Source of the DNA: Saprospiraceae bacterium UBA1994
Lineage (GTDB): Bacteria > Bacteroidota > Bacteroidia > Chitinophagales > Saprospiraceae
DNA: 50,470 nt
NCBI GenBank assembly: GCA_002335865.1
Contig: DDCY01000025.1
Span: 1 to 50,470 of the forward strand
Direction: 5' to 3'
Below the pieces are notes generated by a model. That model searched no databases. It was not told the DNA's origin and saw only the letters and a list, made by a program, of their open reading frames with translations. This document shows, one piece after another, positions 1-9,171 of this stretch. Positions within the stretch are counted from its first letter, which is position 1, and the number at the start of each line of letters is the position of its first letter. The position numbers were made by a program, and so were the translations under genes.

Positions 1-69
1 TGAGAACAAAAGGTAAAACATATATCCCTTAAAACAGAAATGTGTTCTATCTTTCTAAAACCAATACAG

Positions 70-762
70 CTATACAATTTCCATCTGAGTATGCAACTGA
101 GCACTACCTAATAATGCCCTTGCAACTCCAAGATTGAGTTTCTTGACATCATCCAAATTTACATTGAATATTGGTGTAGCATGATCGCCAGATGCCATTA
201 TAACTTTAGCATATCCGATCACAGTAGCCCATCCATGGAGGGTCTGTACCATTGGGTCTATTTTACTGATGATACTTCCATCTTGTTGTCCACGTTGTAT
301 TTCCTTTACAGTAAGTTTAAAGGGAAGATTTTGTATATCAAGAAGCTTAGTATAATAGATACTCTCTTTAGTAGCTTCTGTGAGCTTAGCAGTGTTCTTA
401 CCTGCAGAGGTAGATCTTACCAAAGCGAAGTAATCTAGTAAAGCCTCAGAATACAAATAATTATCACTACAGAAATCCATAAATGTTTCTATTAGTGCGA
501 CTACACAATCAATACCTTTGCTGCTCTTATATTGGTCTATAGTCTGATAGTACTTATCATTGAGTAGTTGAAGCCCTCTATAGGTGAGAGCTAAATATAG
601 ATTTTCTTTCGATTGAAAATAACTATACAGAGTCACCTTTGTAATACCAGCCTCGGTAGCAATATTCTCCATTTTCGCATTCTTAAAGCCAACTACCGAA
701 AATACCCTCTCAGCTGCATCCACAATCAAGTTTTCTTTAGCGCTTCTCTTCGCATCATTCAT
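70..762 (-). CDS. TetR/AcrR family transcriptional regulator
   Basis: Predicted DNA-binding repressor of 230 residues. Residues 10-55 form the TetR helix-turn-helix: an AAERVFSVVGF helix, then MENIATEAGITKVTLYSYF, which matches the family pattern of recognition helix plus Y-x-YF. The following residues (SKENLYLALT) are also typical. The C-terminal part is the variable ligand-binding and dimerisation domain, so the inducer cannot be predicted. The gene is divergent from the small membrane protein at 858 and lies upstream of an aldehyde dehydrogenase; either could be its target, but this is inference. No operator palindrome stands out in the 95-bp divergent gap. Confidence 0.88.
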   Translation of the reverse strand: MNDAKRSAKENLIVDAAERVFSVVGFKNAKMENIATEAGITKVTLYSYFQSKENLYLALTYRGLQLLNDKYYQTIDQYKSSKGIDCVVALIETFMDFCSDNYLYSEALLDYFALVRSTSAGKNTAKLTEATKESIYYTKLLDIQNLPFKLTVKEIQRGQQDGSIISKIDPMVQTLHGWATVIGYAKVIMASGDHATPIFNVNLDDVKKLNLGVARALLGSAQLHTQMEIV

Positions 763-857
763 ACTAAAAGGACTTAAATACTTTCTAATAATAAACTAAA
801 GGTATAGATTTGAATGAATATCAACAGTATTCAAGGATCAAATACTTCAAATAGCAT

Positions 858-1268
858 ATGAAAGCACTAAAAAACATATTTCTCATCAATGCAATAATAG
901 AAATTATTGGAGGCGTCGTAGTAATGATCAATCCGGCCCTTTTGCTTGATATCCCTAACACTGATAATATGGTACTCAATATCAGTAAAGCACTAGGAAT
1001 CGCAGCATTTACCATGGGCGTGGTCAGTTATCAGCTTTATAGACACGAGCTTCTCAATATTCGCGGTAGTAAGATGATTGCATTAATTTTTACGCTTTAT
1101 CATGTTCTCATGACATTTACATTTTACTCAATGTACAATACTGATATAATTCCGCACATAGGGGCTACTGGATTACATCTAGTAGTTTCGATAATATTTG
1201 CCATACTTTACTTCCAGACTGTTGGAATAGAACTTAAATCAAAAAATAATATTCCAAGCGACTTTTAA
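858..1268 (+). CDS. Small integral membrane protein, unknown function
   Basis: A 136-residue hydrophobic protein with about four predicted membrane segments: residues 5-30 (FLINAIIEIIGGVVVMI), 42-60, 72-92 and 103-122. I see no catalytic motif. The topology and length resemble small DUF-type membrane proteins common in Bacteroidota, but I do not recognise a specific family. It is divergent from the TetR gene and may be controlled by it. The coding call rests on the hydrophobic periodicity and on the absence of a competing gene; the 64-residue ORF on the opposite strand is its shadow. Confidence 0.7.
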   Translation: MKALKNIFLINAIIEIIGGVVVMINPALLLDIPNTDNMVLNISKALGIAAFTMGVVSYQLYRHELLNIRGSKMIALIFTLYHVLMTFTFYSMYNTDIIPHIGATGLHLVVSIIFAILYFQTVGIELKSKNNIPSDF

Positions 1269-1526
1269 TCTCAATATGCACAATATGCTTACTATCTTTA
1301 TCTTGTTATAGTCAGGTTGGATATGTGGCATTTAACTGCAATTTGGAATCAAATTCTAGTAGATGGATAATGGGGTATGAACCCTCAATATTCGGTATTT
1401 TAGTTATTCCACAAATGACAAAAACTAACTCAATAAATACACAAACAATTTATATCTAGTTAAAGGATACTGAAACAATGGTCGGAATCAAACTCAACAA
1501 ATCACATTATTGAAATATTAAAAAGT
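1269..1526. other. Gene-free stretch before aldehyde dehydrogenase
   Basis: 258 bp, AT-rich. No coding frame, tRNA, strong hairpin or clear TAnnTTTG promoter element is seen. The aldehyde dehydrogenase promoter presumably lies here. Confidence 0.4.
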
Positions 1527-2954
1527 ATGCCTAAAACAATAAATTTTGAGGAAATTCAAAACATTATTCTATCACATAAAGATACTGCAGTTAAACTCAA
1601 GCGTACTACCTATAAAGATCGTATTAAGAAATTAAATTCTATAGTATCCTATCTTCAAGATAGGAATAATGAGCAGCGATTAATGGAAGCTATGAAAATC
1701 GATCTTGGCAGACATACAGTCGAAGTATTATTATCAGAGATCGGTGTAATCAACAATGTAGCAAAATACATCAAACGTAATCTCAAAGAGTGGATGAAAA
1801 ATGAAAGAGTAGCCACCTCTATTTCATTGCTTGGTGCAAGTAGCTATATCATCAAAGAACCAAAAGGAAGTACCTTGATTATCGCTCCATGGAACTATCC
1901 ACTCCAATTGGGAATAGTACCTCTATGTTATGCCATCGCTGCTGGAAACACTGCAGTGATAAAACCTTCAGAATACTCAACCGCAACATCAGCCTATATG
2001 GCTACTATGATTGCTCAAATCTTTGACCCTAAGGAAATAACGGTAGTCCAAGGGGCTGTAGAAGAAACAAAAATACTACTTGATCTACCATGGGATCACA
2101 TCTACTTTACGGGCAGTACGATGGTCGGCAAGATCATCATGAAAGCGGCGGCAGAGCGTCTCTCATCAGTCACATTAGAACTCGGAGGTAAGAGCCCATG
2201 TATAATTGATAAGAGCGCCAATATTGCATCAGTAGCTAAGAAGCTCACTTGGGGAAAATTCCTGAACAATGGTCAAACATGTATTGCTCCTGATTATGTT
2301 CTAGTTCCTAATAAAATGAAATCTTCACTAGTAGCTGAACTGAAAAAAGAAGTAAAAACACAACTCGATCCTAAGGGTGTAGGATCACAAGCAAATGAAG
2401 ACTACGGACATATCGTCAGTGACCGTCATCATTCCAGATGTGTATCACTATTAGAGGACGCTATTCAAAAAGGAGCTATTATAATCACAGGTGGAGAATA
2501 TGACGCTATTAGCCGCTTTTTTGCTCCGACTGTATTAGATAATGTGACTGACGATATGAAAATAATGCAGGAAGAAATATTTGGTCCAATACTTCCCATT
2601 ATCGGATATACATCCAAGGAAGAAGTCATAAATATAATTGATAATAAACCCAAGCCTCTTGCGCTGTACATTCAAAGTAAGGACCAAAAATCAATAGCTT
2701 TTTTCCTAGAAAACACTACCGCTGGTGGCACAGTGATCAATGACTTTATGATCCATTATGCCAATCCTCATCTTCCTTTTGGCGGAGTGAATAATAGTGG
2801 CATTGGCAAATCACATGGTTACTATGGTTTTCAAGAATTTACTAATGAGAGAGCCGTTATGAGACAAAGATTTGGTGCTACTAGCTTACTTCATCCACCG
2901 TTTACATCGAGAAGTGAAAAGTTAGCTAGAATATTAGGAAAGTGGTTAAGTTAA
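1527..2954 (+). CDS. Aldehyde dehydrogenase, class 3-like
   Basis: NAD(P)+-dependent oxidation of an aldehyde to its acid; 475 residues. The fold signature is complete: PWNYPLQL near 121-128, the cofactor lysine in IKPSEYS (K146), FTGST near 194-198, the general base E218 in TLELGGKSP, and the catalytic cysteine C252 in NNGQTCIAPDY. The NNGQTCIAPDY form, the lack of a long N-terminal extension and the basic, hydrophobic C-terminus (FTSRSEKLARILGKWL) match ALDH3-type fatty or aromatic aldehyde dehydrogenases and coniferyl aldehyde dehydrogenases. It stands alone on its strand. Substrate is unknown; long-chain aldehyde detoxification is a reasonable guess. Confidence 0.93.
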   Translation: MPKTINFEEIQNIILSHKDTAVKLKRTTYKDRIKKLNSIVSYLQDRNNEQRLMEAMKIDLGRHTVEVLLSEIGVINNVAKYIKRNLKEWMKNERVATSISLLGASSYIIKEPKGSTLIIAPWNYPLQLGIVPLCYAIAAGNTAVIKPSEYSTATSAYMATMIAQIFDPKEITVVQGAVEETKILLDLPWDHIYFTGSTMVGKIIMKAAAERLSSVTLELGGKSPCIIDKSANIASVAKKLTWGKFLNNGQTCIAPDYVLVPNKMKSSLVAELKKEVKTQLDPKGVGSQANEDYGHIVSDRHHSRCVSLLEDAIQKGAIIITGGEYDAISRFFAPTVLDNVTDDMKIMQEEIFGPILPIIGYTSKEEVINIIDNKPKPLALYIQSKDQKSIAFFLENTTAGGTVINDFMIHYANPHLPFGGVNNSGIGKSHGYYGFQEFTNERAVMRQRFGATSLLHPPFTSRSEKLARILGKWLS

Positions 2955-3159
2955 CTTTATATCACTGCCCTAATCCAATTATTTTGATGGGTGCTTCCAA
3001 CCTACAAATAGTCTATGCTTTTTGGACTATTCGTAGAGCAGTAAACACCCTCCTAAAAAAACTATAGATCTTTCCAACGGATATCAAACGGTAGATAATC
3101 ATCGGTACCTATATTGTCAAAGTAATTCACAAAACTACAATTAGATCAAAGGTCTGAAT

Positions 3160-4446
3160 CTACATAATAGCTTCCTTTCTCTCTATCTTAGTTATCAATA
3201 ATAACACTAGACCAATAACAAAATACAAAGCTAATATTAGTATAGAATATCTCATATCTCGAGTGATGTAGTCTACCATTGCAAACGACCCTGTACCAAG
3301 GACAACCGCCAATTTATACACCACATCATAAAAACTGAAATAAGAAGTAGTATCATCCTCTCCTTCGTCTAGTAATTTAGAGTATGTCGATCTAGACATC
3401 GACTGAATGCCTCCCATAACCAAACCAACTGTAGCTGCTATTATATAAAATTGTGGCTTAGTAGATACAAAAAATGCTGCCACACAAATAATTATCCAAA
3501 TCACAATCGAGATAATCAAAGAAGTCTTATTTGTTGTTTGCTTCGAAATATAAGCAAATAAAAATGCTCCAATGATACCGACCAATTGCAACAATAATAT
3601 AATTGTAATAAGCTCAGTGGATTCAAATGCTAGTTCATCCTTCGCAAAAATTGAAGCTACATATATTACCGTTTGTACTCCTGCGCTACAGAAGAAAAAC
3701 GATGCCAAGAAACGCTTTATATTAGGTCTATCTTGTAATTCTGCAAATACATTTTTTATTTCTTGATATCCTTTCTGAACAATGTTGTCTTGCTTTTCTT
3801 TGTTTAAATCATTTGGTAAACCTTTAAAAGATATAAATCCAAAAAACAGCCACCAAACACCAACAAGTAAGAACCCTATTCTAATTGGTGTTTTCTCTGT
3901 AGGAAACCCAAACATATCATGTTTGCTAATCATAAATAGGATTATTATTAAAAGTATTACACTACCTACATAACCATATGCAAATCCTTTAGCGCTTACA
4001 AGATCATACTGATCTTCCGTGGCTATCTCCGGTAGATATGCATTATAAAAAACTAACGCTCCTGCGAAACCTATCGTGGCAACAATAAACCCTAGCGTAC
4101 CTATCCAATAAGTGCCTACTCCATCAAAAAACCATAACGCACTACAAGCCAGTGAACCTACTATTGTGAATATCTTGAGAAAATATTTTTTTCTACCGCT
4201 ATAATCTGCAATCCCTGATAGTATGGGTGACATAAATGCTATAATAATATAAGAAAATGAAACGGCAAATGTATACAGCGAACTATTGGTAAATTCTAAT
4301 CCCAGAATATGAACTATCTCAGGTGTATTCGCAGTAAAATAAATAGGGAATATTGCTGTACTTATCACTAAAGCATAAGCAGAATTAGCCCAATCAAACA
4401 ATGCCCAGGAATTGACGATCTTCTTATCATTCATTATTGGCTTCAT
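3160..4446 (-). CDS. UMF1-type MFS transporter (Atg22-like)
   Basis: A 428-residue major facilitator with about twelve membrane segments. The N-terminus NSWALFDWANSAYALVISTAIFPIYF is the recognisable start of the UMF1/Atg22-like family (D-W-A-N-S-x-Y), and SGIADYSGRKKYFLK near residue 85-95 is the MFS loop 2-3 motif. MGGIQSMSRSTYSKLLDEGE in the second half is also typical of the family. The substrate is not known for most bacterial members; yeast relatives export amino acids from the vacuole. It is divergent from rimK, 90 bp away. M1 or M5 could be the start; both leave the family motif intact. Confidence 0.9.
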   Translation of the reverse strand: MKPIMNDKKIVNSWALFDWANSAYALVISTAIFPIYFTANTPEIVHILGLEFTNSSLYTFAVSFSYIIIAFMSPILSGIADYSGRKKYFLKIFTIVGSLACSALWFFDGVGTYWIGTLGFIVATIGFAGALVFYNAYLPEIATEDQYDLVSAKGFAYGYVGSVILLIIILFMISKHDMFGFPTEKTPIRIGFLLVGVWWLFFGFISFKGLPNDLNKEKQDNIVQKGYQEIKNVFAELQDRPNIKRFLASFFFCSAGVQTVIYVASIFAKDELAFESTELITIILLLQLVGIIGAFLFAYISKQTTNKTSLIISIVIWIIICVAAFFVSTKPQFYIIAATVGLVMGGIQSMSRSTYSKLLDEGEDDTTSYFSFYDVVYKLAVVLGTGSFAMVDYITRDMRYSILILALYFVIGLVLLLITKIERKEAIM

Positions 4447-4536
4447 ACGGCTTATACTTTGTGATTAATGAAGATATAAATATATTGCAGAAGTAACTCT
4501 TGTTAGTTATGTATATCATATATATTCTATCCAGTC

Positions 4537-5412
4537 ATGAACATAGGTATTCTTTCAAGAAATGCTACCCTTTATAGTACGCAGAGTATAATAAAAGCTG
4601 CTCGCCGAGCCAATCATGAAGTGGTGGTATTAGACCATATGCGATGTGATATCGTAACTGAGTCTGGTGCGCCTACTATATTTTACAATGGAATAGATAT
4701 AGATGATCTAGATGCAATCATACCTAGGATAGGCACCAGCGCTACTACTTATGGAGCTGCCGTGATCAGACAATTTGAAGCGATGGGTGTGTATACTACT
4801 ATGGGCTCAGAGCCTTTACTTAGAGCTAGAGATAAGCTGAGTTGCTTACAAATACTAAGTGCACAAAATATAGGTGTACCTAAGACAGTAGTATCTAATA
4901 GCTATTATGCTACAGAAGATCTCATGGAAGAGTTAGGTGGATTTCCATTGATCATTAAGCTTATCAATGGTACACATGGTATCGGAGTAATCCTGGCTGA
5001 GAACAAAAAAACAGCTCAATCTATCTTAGAAGCATTCTATAAAGGAAATCAAAAAGTAATGTTACAGGAATTTATTGAGGAAGCCGATGGAGCAGATATA
5101 CGAGTATTTATCGTAGATGATGAGATAGTGGGTATAATGGAACGTAAGGCTGCACCAGGGGAATTTAGGTCAAACCTACATCGAGGAGGTACTTCTAAAG
5201 TAATTACTCTTTCAGAACACGAAGCAATGATAGCCAAGAAAGCCGCTAGTGCTATGGGTCTCAAAATAGCAGGTGTAGATATGCTCAGATCTTCAAGAGG
5301 ACCATTGATATTGGAAGTGAACGCATCTCCTGGCTTAGAAGGTATAGAAACAACTACTGGAGTAGATATCGCTCGAAGAATCATAGAATTAGTGGAAAAG
5401 AATGTAATGTAA
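4537..5412 (+). CDS. rimK: RimK-type ATP-grasp alpha-L-glutamate ligase
   Basis: Adds glutamate residues to a protein C-terminus using ATP; in E. coli the substrate is ribosomal protein S6. The 291-residue protein follows E. coli RimK closely: MNIGILSRNATLYST at the start, IPRIGTSATTYGAAVIRQFE, RARDKLSCLQIL, then the ATP-grasp core with GTHGIGV near 148-154, FRSNLHRGG near 211-219 and the metal-binding LEVNASPGLEGIE near 267-279. It is the first gene of a probable operon with the zinc deacylase at 5488 and dacB. The RimB-type protease seen beside rimK in some genomes is not in this window. Confidence 0.95.
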   Translation: MNIGILSRNATLYSTQSIIKAARRANHEVVVLDHMRCDIVTESGAPTIFYNGIDIDDLDAIIPRIGTSATTYGAAVIRQFEAMGVYTTMGSEPLLRARDKLSCLQILSAQNIGVPKTVVSNSYYATEDLMEELGGFPLIIKLINGTHGIGVILAENKKTAQSILEAFYKGNQKVMLQEFIEEADGADIRVFIVDDEIVGIMERKAAPGEFRSNLHRGGTSKVITLSEHEAMIAKKAASAMGLKIAGVDMLRSSRGPLILEVNASPGLEGIETTTGVDIARRIIELVEKNVM

Positions 5413-5418
5413 CATACT

Positions 5419-5487
5419 ATGACAGGAAGTTCAGGACCTTTGTCTCGGCGTGAAGTAAAAAATAAATGCAGTGAAGAAAATATATAA
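5419..5487 (+). CDS. Possible 22-codon leader ORF between rimK and the deacylase
   Basis: ATG at 5419 opens 22 codons ending in TAA at 5485-5487, and the ATG of the next gene follows at once at 5488. The small ORF is in the same frame as the downstream gene, so it could be a leader peptide, a translational coupler, or a 5' extension cut off by a stop. The peptide begins MTGSSGPLSRRE and ends CSEENI, with no recognised motif. Relatives of the downstream enzyme do not need a longer N-terminus, which argues against a broken extension. It could easily be chance. Confidence 0.25.
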   Translation: MTGSSGPLSRREVKNKCSEENI

Positions 5488-6489
5488 ATGACAGAATTGA
5501 TCAAAGTAGATGAAAAAAGATATGCCGAGCCGATTATTCTGGACAACAATATCATATTACCTGGACAGGAAGAGACTGTTCGATTAAGTGCAGGCCGATT
5601 ACCTTCAGATAATAGACTATATATATATGCTCATGTATATCGTAGTGTCAATCCTGGTCCCACTGTACTGATGATGGGTGGCGTTCATGGTGACGAAATC
5701 AATGGTGTTATGATCACTCGAAATATGATCGAAGAAAAAGTATTCGAAAAGCTAAATCGTGGAACAGTGATCTCTGTTCCACTTCTTAATGTATTTGGAT
5801 TTATTAATTTTAGTAGAGAGGTGCCTGATGGCAAAGATATCAACAGAAGCTTTCCTGGGACTATGGCAGGATCACTGGCTGCAAGAGTGGCAAGAACACT
5901 TACAAAAAAATTATTGCCTCTGGTAGATTGCATACTTGATTTCCACACTGGAGGAAGTTCGAGATACAACTACCCGCAAATCAGATATTCTAAAAAAGAT
6001 CCTATTGCTGAAAAATTAGCAATGGCGTTTGGAGCTCCCTACACGGTACAAAAATCCTTTATTCCAAAGTCACTACGTAAAGTAGCAGCCGACATGGGCC
6101 TACCGACCATAGTCTACGAAGCTGGAGAATCTGTAAGGTTAGATGGTTTCTCAATATCAAAAGGAATGCAAGGAGCTAAACAAGTACTCCAATTCTTAGG
6201 TATGCTATACTTTTCTAATCTGGTGCGTAGTAACAAGACTTTGCTATTTAGAAAAACTGGTTGGATAAGAGCTAATTTCAGCGGCATCTTTGTCTGGTCA
6301 AAACAGTCAGGCCATAAGGTTACTAAAGGTGAACCTATAGGGCAAATCAAAGACCCATTTGGTATGAAGGTGGTAAACGTTCATGCTATACGTGATGGAT
6401 ATATCATTGGACATAATAATGCATCTGTCGTGAATCAAGGCGATGCTCTTTTTCACGTTGGATATAATTATGAAAGTATTGACATCTAA
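5488..6489 (+). CDS. AstE/aspartoacylase-like zinc deacylase (M14 superfamily)
   Basis: Predicted zinc-dependent amidohydrolase of 333 residues in the succinylglutamate desuccinylase/aspartoacylase family. The first two zinc ligands are in GGVHGDEING (H67, E70); DINRSFPG at 117-124 carries the substrate arginine; DFHTGG at 151-156 gives the third zinc ligand (H153); and the catalytic glutamate is expected in YEAGE near 212. The C-terminal 70 residues (FVWSKQSGHKVTKGEPIGQI) form a barrel-like domain found in the AstE-like subgroup. The real substrate is unknown. Immediate placement after rimK suggests action on the RimK product. Its end overlaps dacB by 20 bp. Confidence 0.9.
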   Translation: MTELIKVDEKRYAEPIILDNNIILPGQEETVRLSAGRLPSDNRLYIYAHVYRSVNPGPTVLMMGGVHGDEINGVMITRNMIEEKVFEKLNRGTVISVPLLNVFGFINFSREVPDGKDINRSFPGTMAGSLAARVARTLTKKLLPLVDCILDFHTGGSSRYNYPQIRYSKKDPIAEKLAMAFGAPYTVQKSFIPKSLRKVAADMGLPTIVYEAGESVRLDGFSISKGMQGAKQVLQFLGMLYFSNLVRSNKTLLFRKTGWIRANFSGIFVWSKQSGHKVTKGEPIGQIKDPFGMKVVNVHAIRDGYIIGHNNASVVNQGDALFHVGYNYESIDI

Positions 6490-7936
6490 ATTTATTGTAA
6501 TCCTGTATATGCTCGTCGTGAGCACAAGTAATTCTGCGCAATCAGATTTACAAACTCTTATGGATAATCATTTTGAACAATACAGCTATAAGCATGCATC
6601 ATTGAGTGTCTGTGTCATGGATATGGAAACCAATAAAATTGTTGCTGCAATAAATCCTGAGATTTCATTAATCCCGGCATCTTCACTTAAGTTGATTACT
6701 ACACTGAGTGCATTGGATATATTGGGCCCAGAATATACTTTCAAAACCAAGATAAGCTATAGTGGAAAGATTGATCCTGATGGAACACTCAATGGCAACA
6801 TCTACATTGTAGGTTCAGGCGACCCCACATTGGGATCACCTAGAACTTCACTAAAAGGAGAAGTATTATCTTTTAATAAATTGATCGTGGATATTGGAAA
6901 ATCTATACGTGATCATGGTATTACTTGTATCGATGGTGAAGTTATCGCTGATGAATCCGTTTTTGAAAGCTATCCTATCAGTCCTTCATGGCAGTGGAAT
7001 GATCTAGGAAATTATTATGCCTCTGGAGCCTGGGGAATCAATGCCAATGAAAACGAATATTACATCTACTTCAAACGTAACCTTAGTATCGGACAATCAA
7101 CAATTTTACATTCTTACGAACCATATATTCCTAAGCTAGAACTACATAATGAAGTGACTATAGATAGTAGTAATACACCTGATAATGCATACGTATTTGG
7201 AGGCCCTTATGACTTCAAAAAGAAAATCTTCGGTACTATTCCTTATGGACAAGGTTTGTATAGAATCAAGGGAAGTATCCCAGATCCACCTACATTTTTT
7301 GCATATCATGTATATGATCAACTGAAAAAATATCAAATTTCATCAAGAGGCTACAAATCAAAATACAAAGCGAAGAAGATAAAAATGCAGGACATCAAAT
7401 CTTACGAATCACCATCACTTGATAAAATTGCCAAGATCACTAACTATCATAGTGTAAATATATACGCAGAATCACTTATGAAAACCATTGGTTCTGAAAA
7501 AAACAATCAAGAAAGTGATGGTAACGGTTTAATTGTTTTACAAAAAAACATGCAAGATCTAGAATTAAAACTTACTCCACTTCACATGGAAGATGGTAGT
7601 GGTTTATCTGCAAGAAATATTATTAGTAGTAAATTTATGTGTCAGTTTCTTGATAAGATGTATGATGAGATTGATCATAAATTATTACTCAGTACAATAC
7701 CTCATCCAGGCAGTAATAGTACTGTACGTGGCTTACGCACAGGAACTGAATCTCAATACAACATATGGGTTAAATCTGGTAGTATGGAACGGATTCAAAC
7801 ATTCAGTGGATACATCAGAAGCAAGAAAGGTGAATGGCTCAGCTTCTCCATTATGGCCAATGGACTACATGTAAAAAATAAAAATATAAGAACGCTCATG
7901 GCGCAAATGATGCGATCGATATATGAAAAAGCGTAA
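6470..7936 (+). CDS. dacB: D-alanyl-D-alanine carboxypeptidase/endopeptidase (PBP4 family)
   Basis: Periplasmic S13-family penicillin-binding protein that trims or cleaves peptidoglycan cross-links. I place the start at 6470 rather than the upstream ATG at 6443, because the shorter form starts directly with a signal peptide (MKVLTSKFIVILYMLVVSTS, cleavage near SAQ). This gives 488 residues. The SxxK motif is PASSLKLIT (nucleophile S71, K74 in this numbering), followed by the family block GSGDPTLGSPR, then the second motif SVN (YHSVNIYAESL) and KSG (WVKSGSMERIQTFSGY). The start lies inside the upstream gene, so the two are probably translationally coupled. Confidence 0.93.
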   Translation: MKVLTSKFIVILYMLVVSTSNSAQSDLQTLMDNHFEQYSYKHASLSVCVMDMETNKIVAAINPEISLIPASSLKLITTLSALDILGPEYTFKTKISYSGKIDPDGTLNGNIYIVGSGDPTLGSPRTSLKGEVLSFNKLIVDIGKSIRDHGITCIDGEVIADESVFESYPISPSWQWNDLGNYYASGAWGINANENEYYIYFKRNLSIGQSTILHSYEPYIPKLELHNEVTIDSSNTPDNAYVFGGPYDFKKKIFGTIPYGQGLYRIKGSIPDPPTFFAYHVYDQLKKYQISSRGYKSKYKAKKIKMQDIKSYESPSLDKIAKITNYHSVNIYAESLMKTIGSEKNNQESDGNGLIVLQKNMQDLELKLTPLHMEDGSGLSARNIISSKFMCQFLDKMYDEIDHKLLLSTIPHPGSNSTVRGLRTGTESQYNIWVKSGSMERIQTFSGYIRSKKGEWLSFSIMANGLHVKNKNIRTLMAQMMRSIYEKA

Positions 7937-7953
7937 ATCTAATTACAAATTTT

Positions 7954-8514
7954 TCACCCAACTTTCCACTTGATATTACACCCTGCACTCGGATATTGCT
8001 TCTCTGGAGCATCTTCGCCAGCGAGTACATAATCTATAGCAGATCTAATATCAGATCCATTTACAGGATGGTCGTTTCCTGGTCTAGCTTGATCCAATCT
8101 TCCTCTATAATAGAGTTTCAGTTCTTCATCAAATAGATAGATATCTGGAGTACATGCTGCATCATATGACTTTGCCACATCCTGAGTTTCATCATATAAA
8201 TATGGAAATGGATATCTAAGAACTTTAGCTACTATACTCATCTTGTCAGGAGAATCTTCTTTGTAGTTTTCAACATCATTGGAAGAGATAACGACAAACT
8301 TTACACCTTGCTCTACATAGTCGTTGGCTACATCTATCATCGTCTGATTGACATGTATGACAAATGGACAATGATTACAAGAAAATACAATTACAGTTGC
8401 CTTTTCACCTCTTACATGGTCGAGAGATTTCATCATACCAGAAACGGTATCAAGTAAAATGAAGTCCGGAGCTTTTGTTCCAAGAGGGAGCATATTTGAT
8501 TCTTTAAGCGACAT
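7954..8514 (-). CDS. Thioredoxin-like / AhpC-TSA family protein
   Basis: A thioredoxin-fold protein of the PRX-like1 group. It begins MSLKESNMLPLGTKAPDF, the usual start of the group, so I choose the ATG at 8514; the frame stays open to an upstream ATG at 8568 but that adds 18 polar residues with no family support. VFSCNHCPFVIHVNQ carries a CxxC redox pair (C-N-H-C). DEELKLYYRGRLDQARPGND and the C-terminal AGCNIKWK are family hallmarks. No signal peptide, so cytoplasmic. The physiological partner is unknown; role in peroxide or disulfide handling is likely. Confidence 0.9.
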   Translation of the reverse strand: MSLKESNMLPLGTKAPDFILLDTVSGMMKSLDHVRGEKATVIVFSCNHCPFVIHVNQTMIDVANDYVEQGVKFVVISSNDVENYKEDSPDKMSIVAKVLRYPFPYLYDETQDVAKSYDAACTPDIYLFDEELKLYYRGRLDQARPGNDHPVNGSDIRSAIDYVLAGEDAPEKQYPSAGCNIKWKVG

Positions 8515-8634
8515 TTGTTTTTTGTTACTATGCTTGTTATTAGTTATTAGCGTTTCTATGACTTTCATTCAAAAGTATAGAAAACATTTTGTTTACTAAG
8601 TAAAAGAATAATAAATCGCAATCGTTTTTTAAAT

Positions 8635-9171
8635 CTAGTCAATAATCAAACCCATAGATACCGTATCTTGAAATTGGCCATGTAGAAAGAAATCTCTTTT
8701 GTGACACCCTTCAAATTCAAATCCCATGCGTTCATATAATGCTATCGCTTTTTTATTAGATACATTACATCTTAGGTTTACTTTTCGGATCACAGGATTA
8801 CCTTTAGCCCACTCTATAAGATAGGTAAGCAATTCAGTAGCAATACCTTTTCCCCAGTGATGCTTTCGTGTAGAGATTCCCAATTCACAAGCATGTCTTA
8901 ATCTAGACTTTTTACTCGCATGAGCATGTAATTGACCTACCATCTCATCATTTATGAATGCTATAATAAAAATTTGATTTTCTTGCTCATCATGATCTCT
9001 GAGTATTGCCTTTTCTTCTTCGATTGTCTCATTAAACTCTGATCCTGAGAAAGTAAGATTATCCGATTCATCACCAACGGCCTTTATAAATTCTATAATT
9101 ACCTTAGCATGTTCTTCTTTAGCTTCACGCATGGTAAGCGACTGTCCGTTTTCAAGGATTATTGTTTTCAT
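8635..9171 (-). CDS. GNAT family N-acetyltransferase
   Basis: A 178-residue acetyl-CoA-dependent acyltransferase. The acetyl-CoA-binding block is LGISTRKHHWGKGIATEL (residues about 96-113, with the Q/R-x-x-G-x-G/A pattern as H-W-G-K-G-I-A), followed by KVNLRCNVSNKKAIALYERMGFEFEG, the usual C-terminal GNAT signature (N-x-x-A-x-x-L-Y-x-x-x-G-F). The ending resembles RimJ/L-like and PseH-like enzymes, but the substrate cannot be named. Its ATG directly abuts the stop codon of the O-antigen ligase gene (TAAATG), suggesting coupled translation and possibly a role in surface polysaccharide. Confidence 0.9.
   Translation of the reverse strand: MKTIILENGQSLTMREAKEEHAKVIIEFIKAVGDESDNLTFSGSEFNETIEEEKAILRDHDEQENQIFIIAFINDEMVGQLHAHASKKSRLRHACELGISTRKHHWGKGIATELLTYLIEWAKGNPVIRKVNLRCNVSNKKAIALYERMGFEFEGCHKRDFFLHGQFQDTVSMGLIID

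Noticed and set aside
181..438. Plus-strand 85-codon ORF over the TetR gene
   Set aside because: Antisense shadow of a recognised TetR protein.
5049..5555. Minus-strand 168-codon ORF over rimK
   Set aside because: It overlaps a clear RimK domain and the deacylase start; no family features. Shadow frame.
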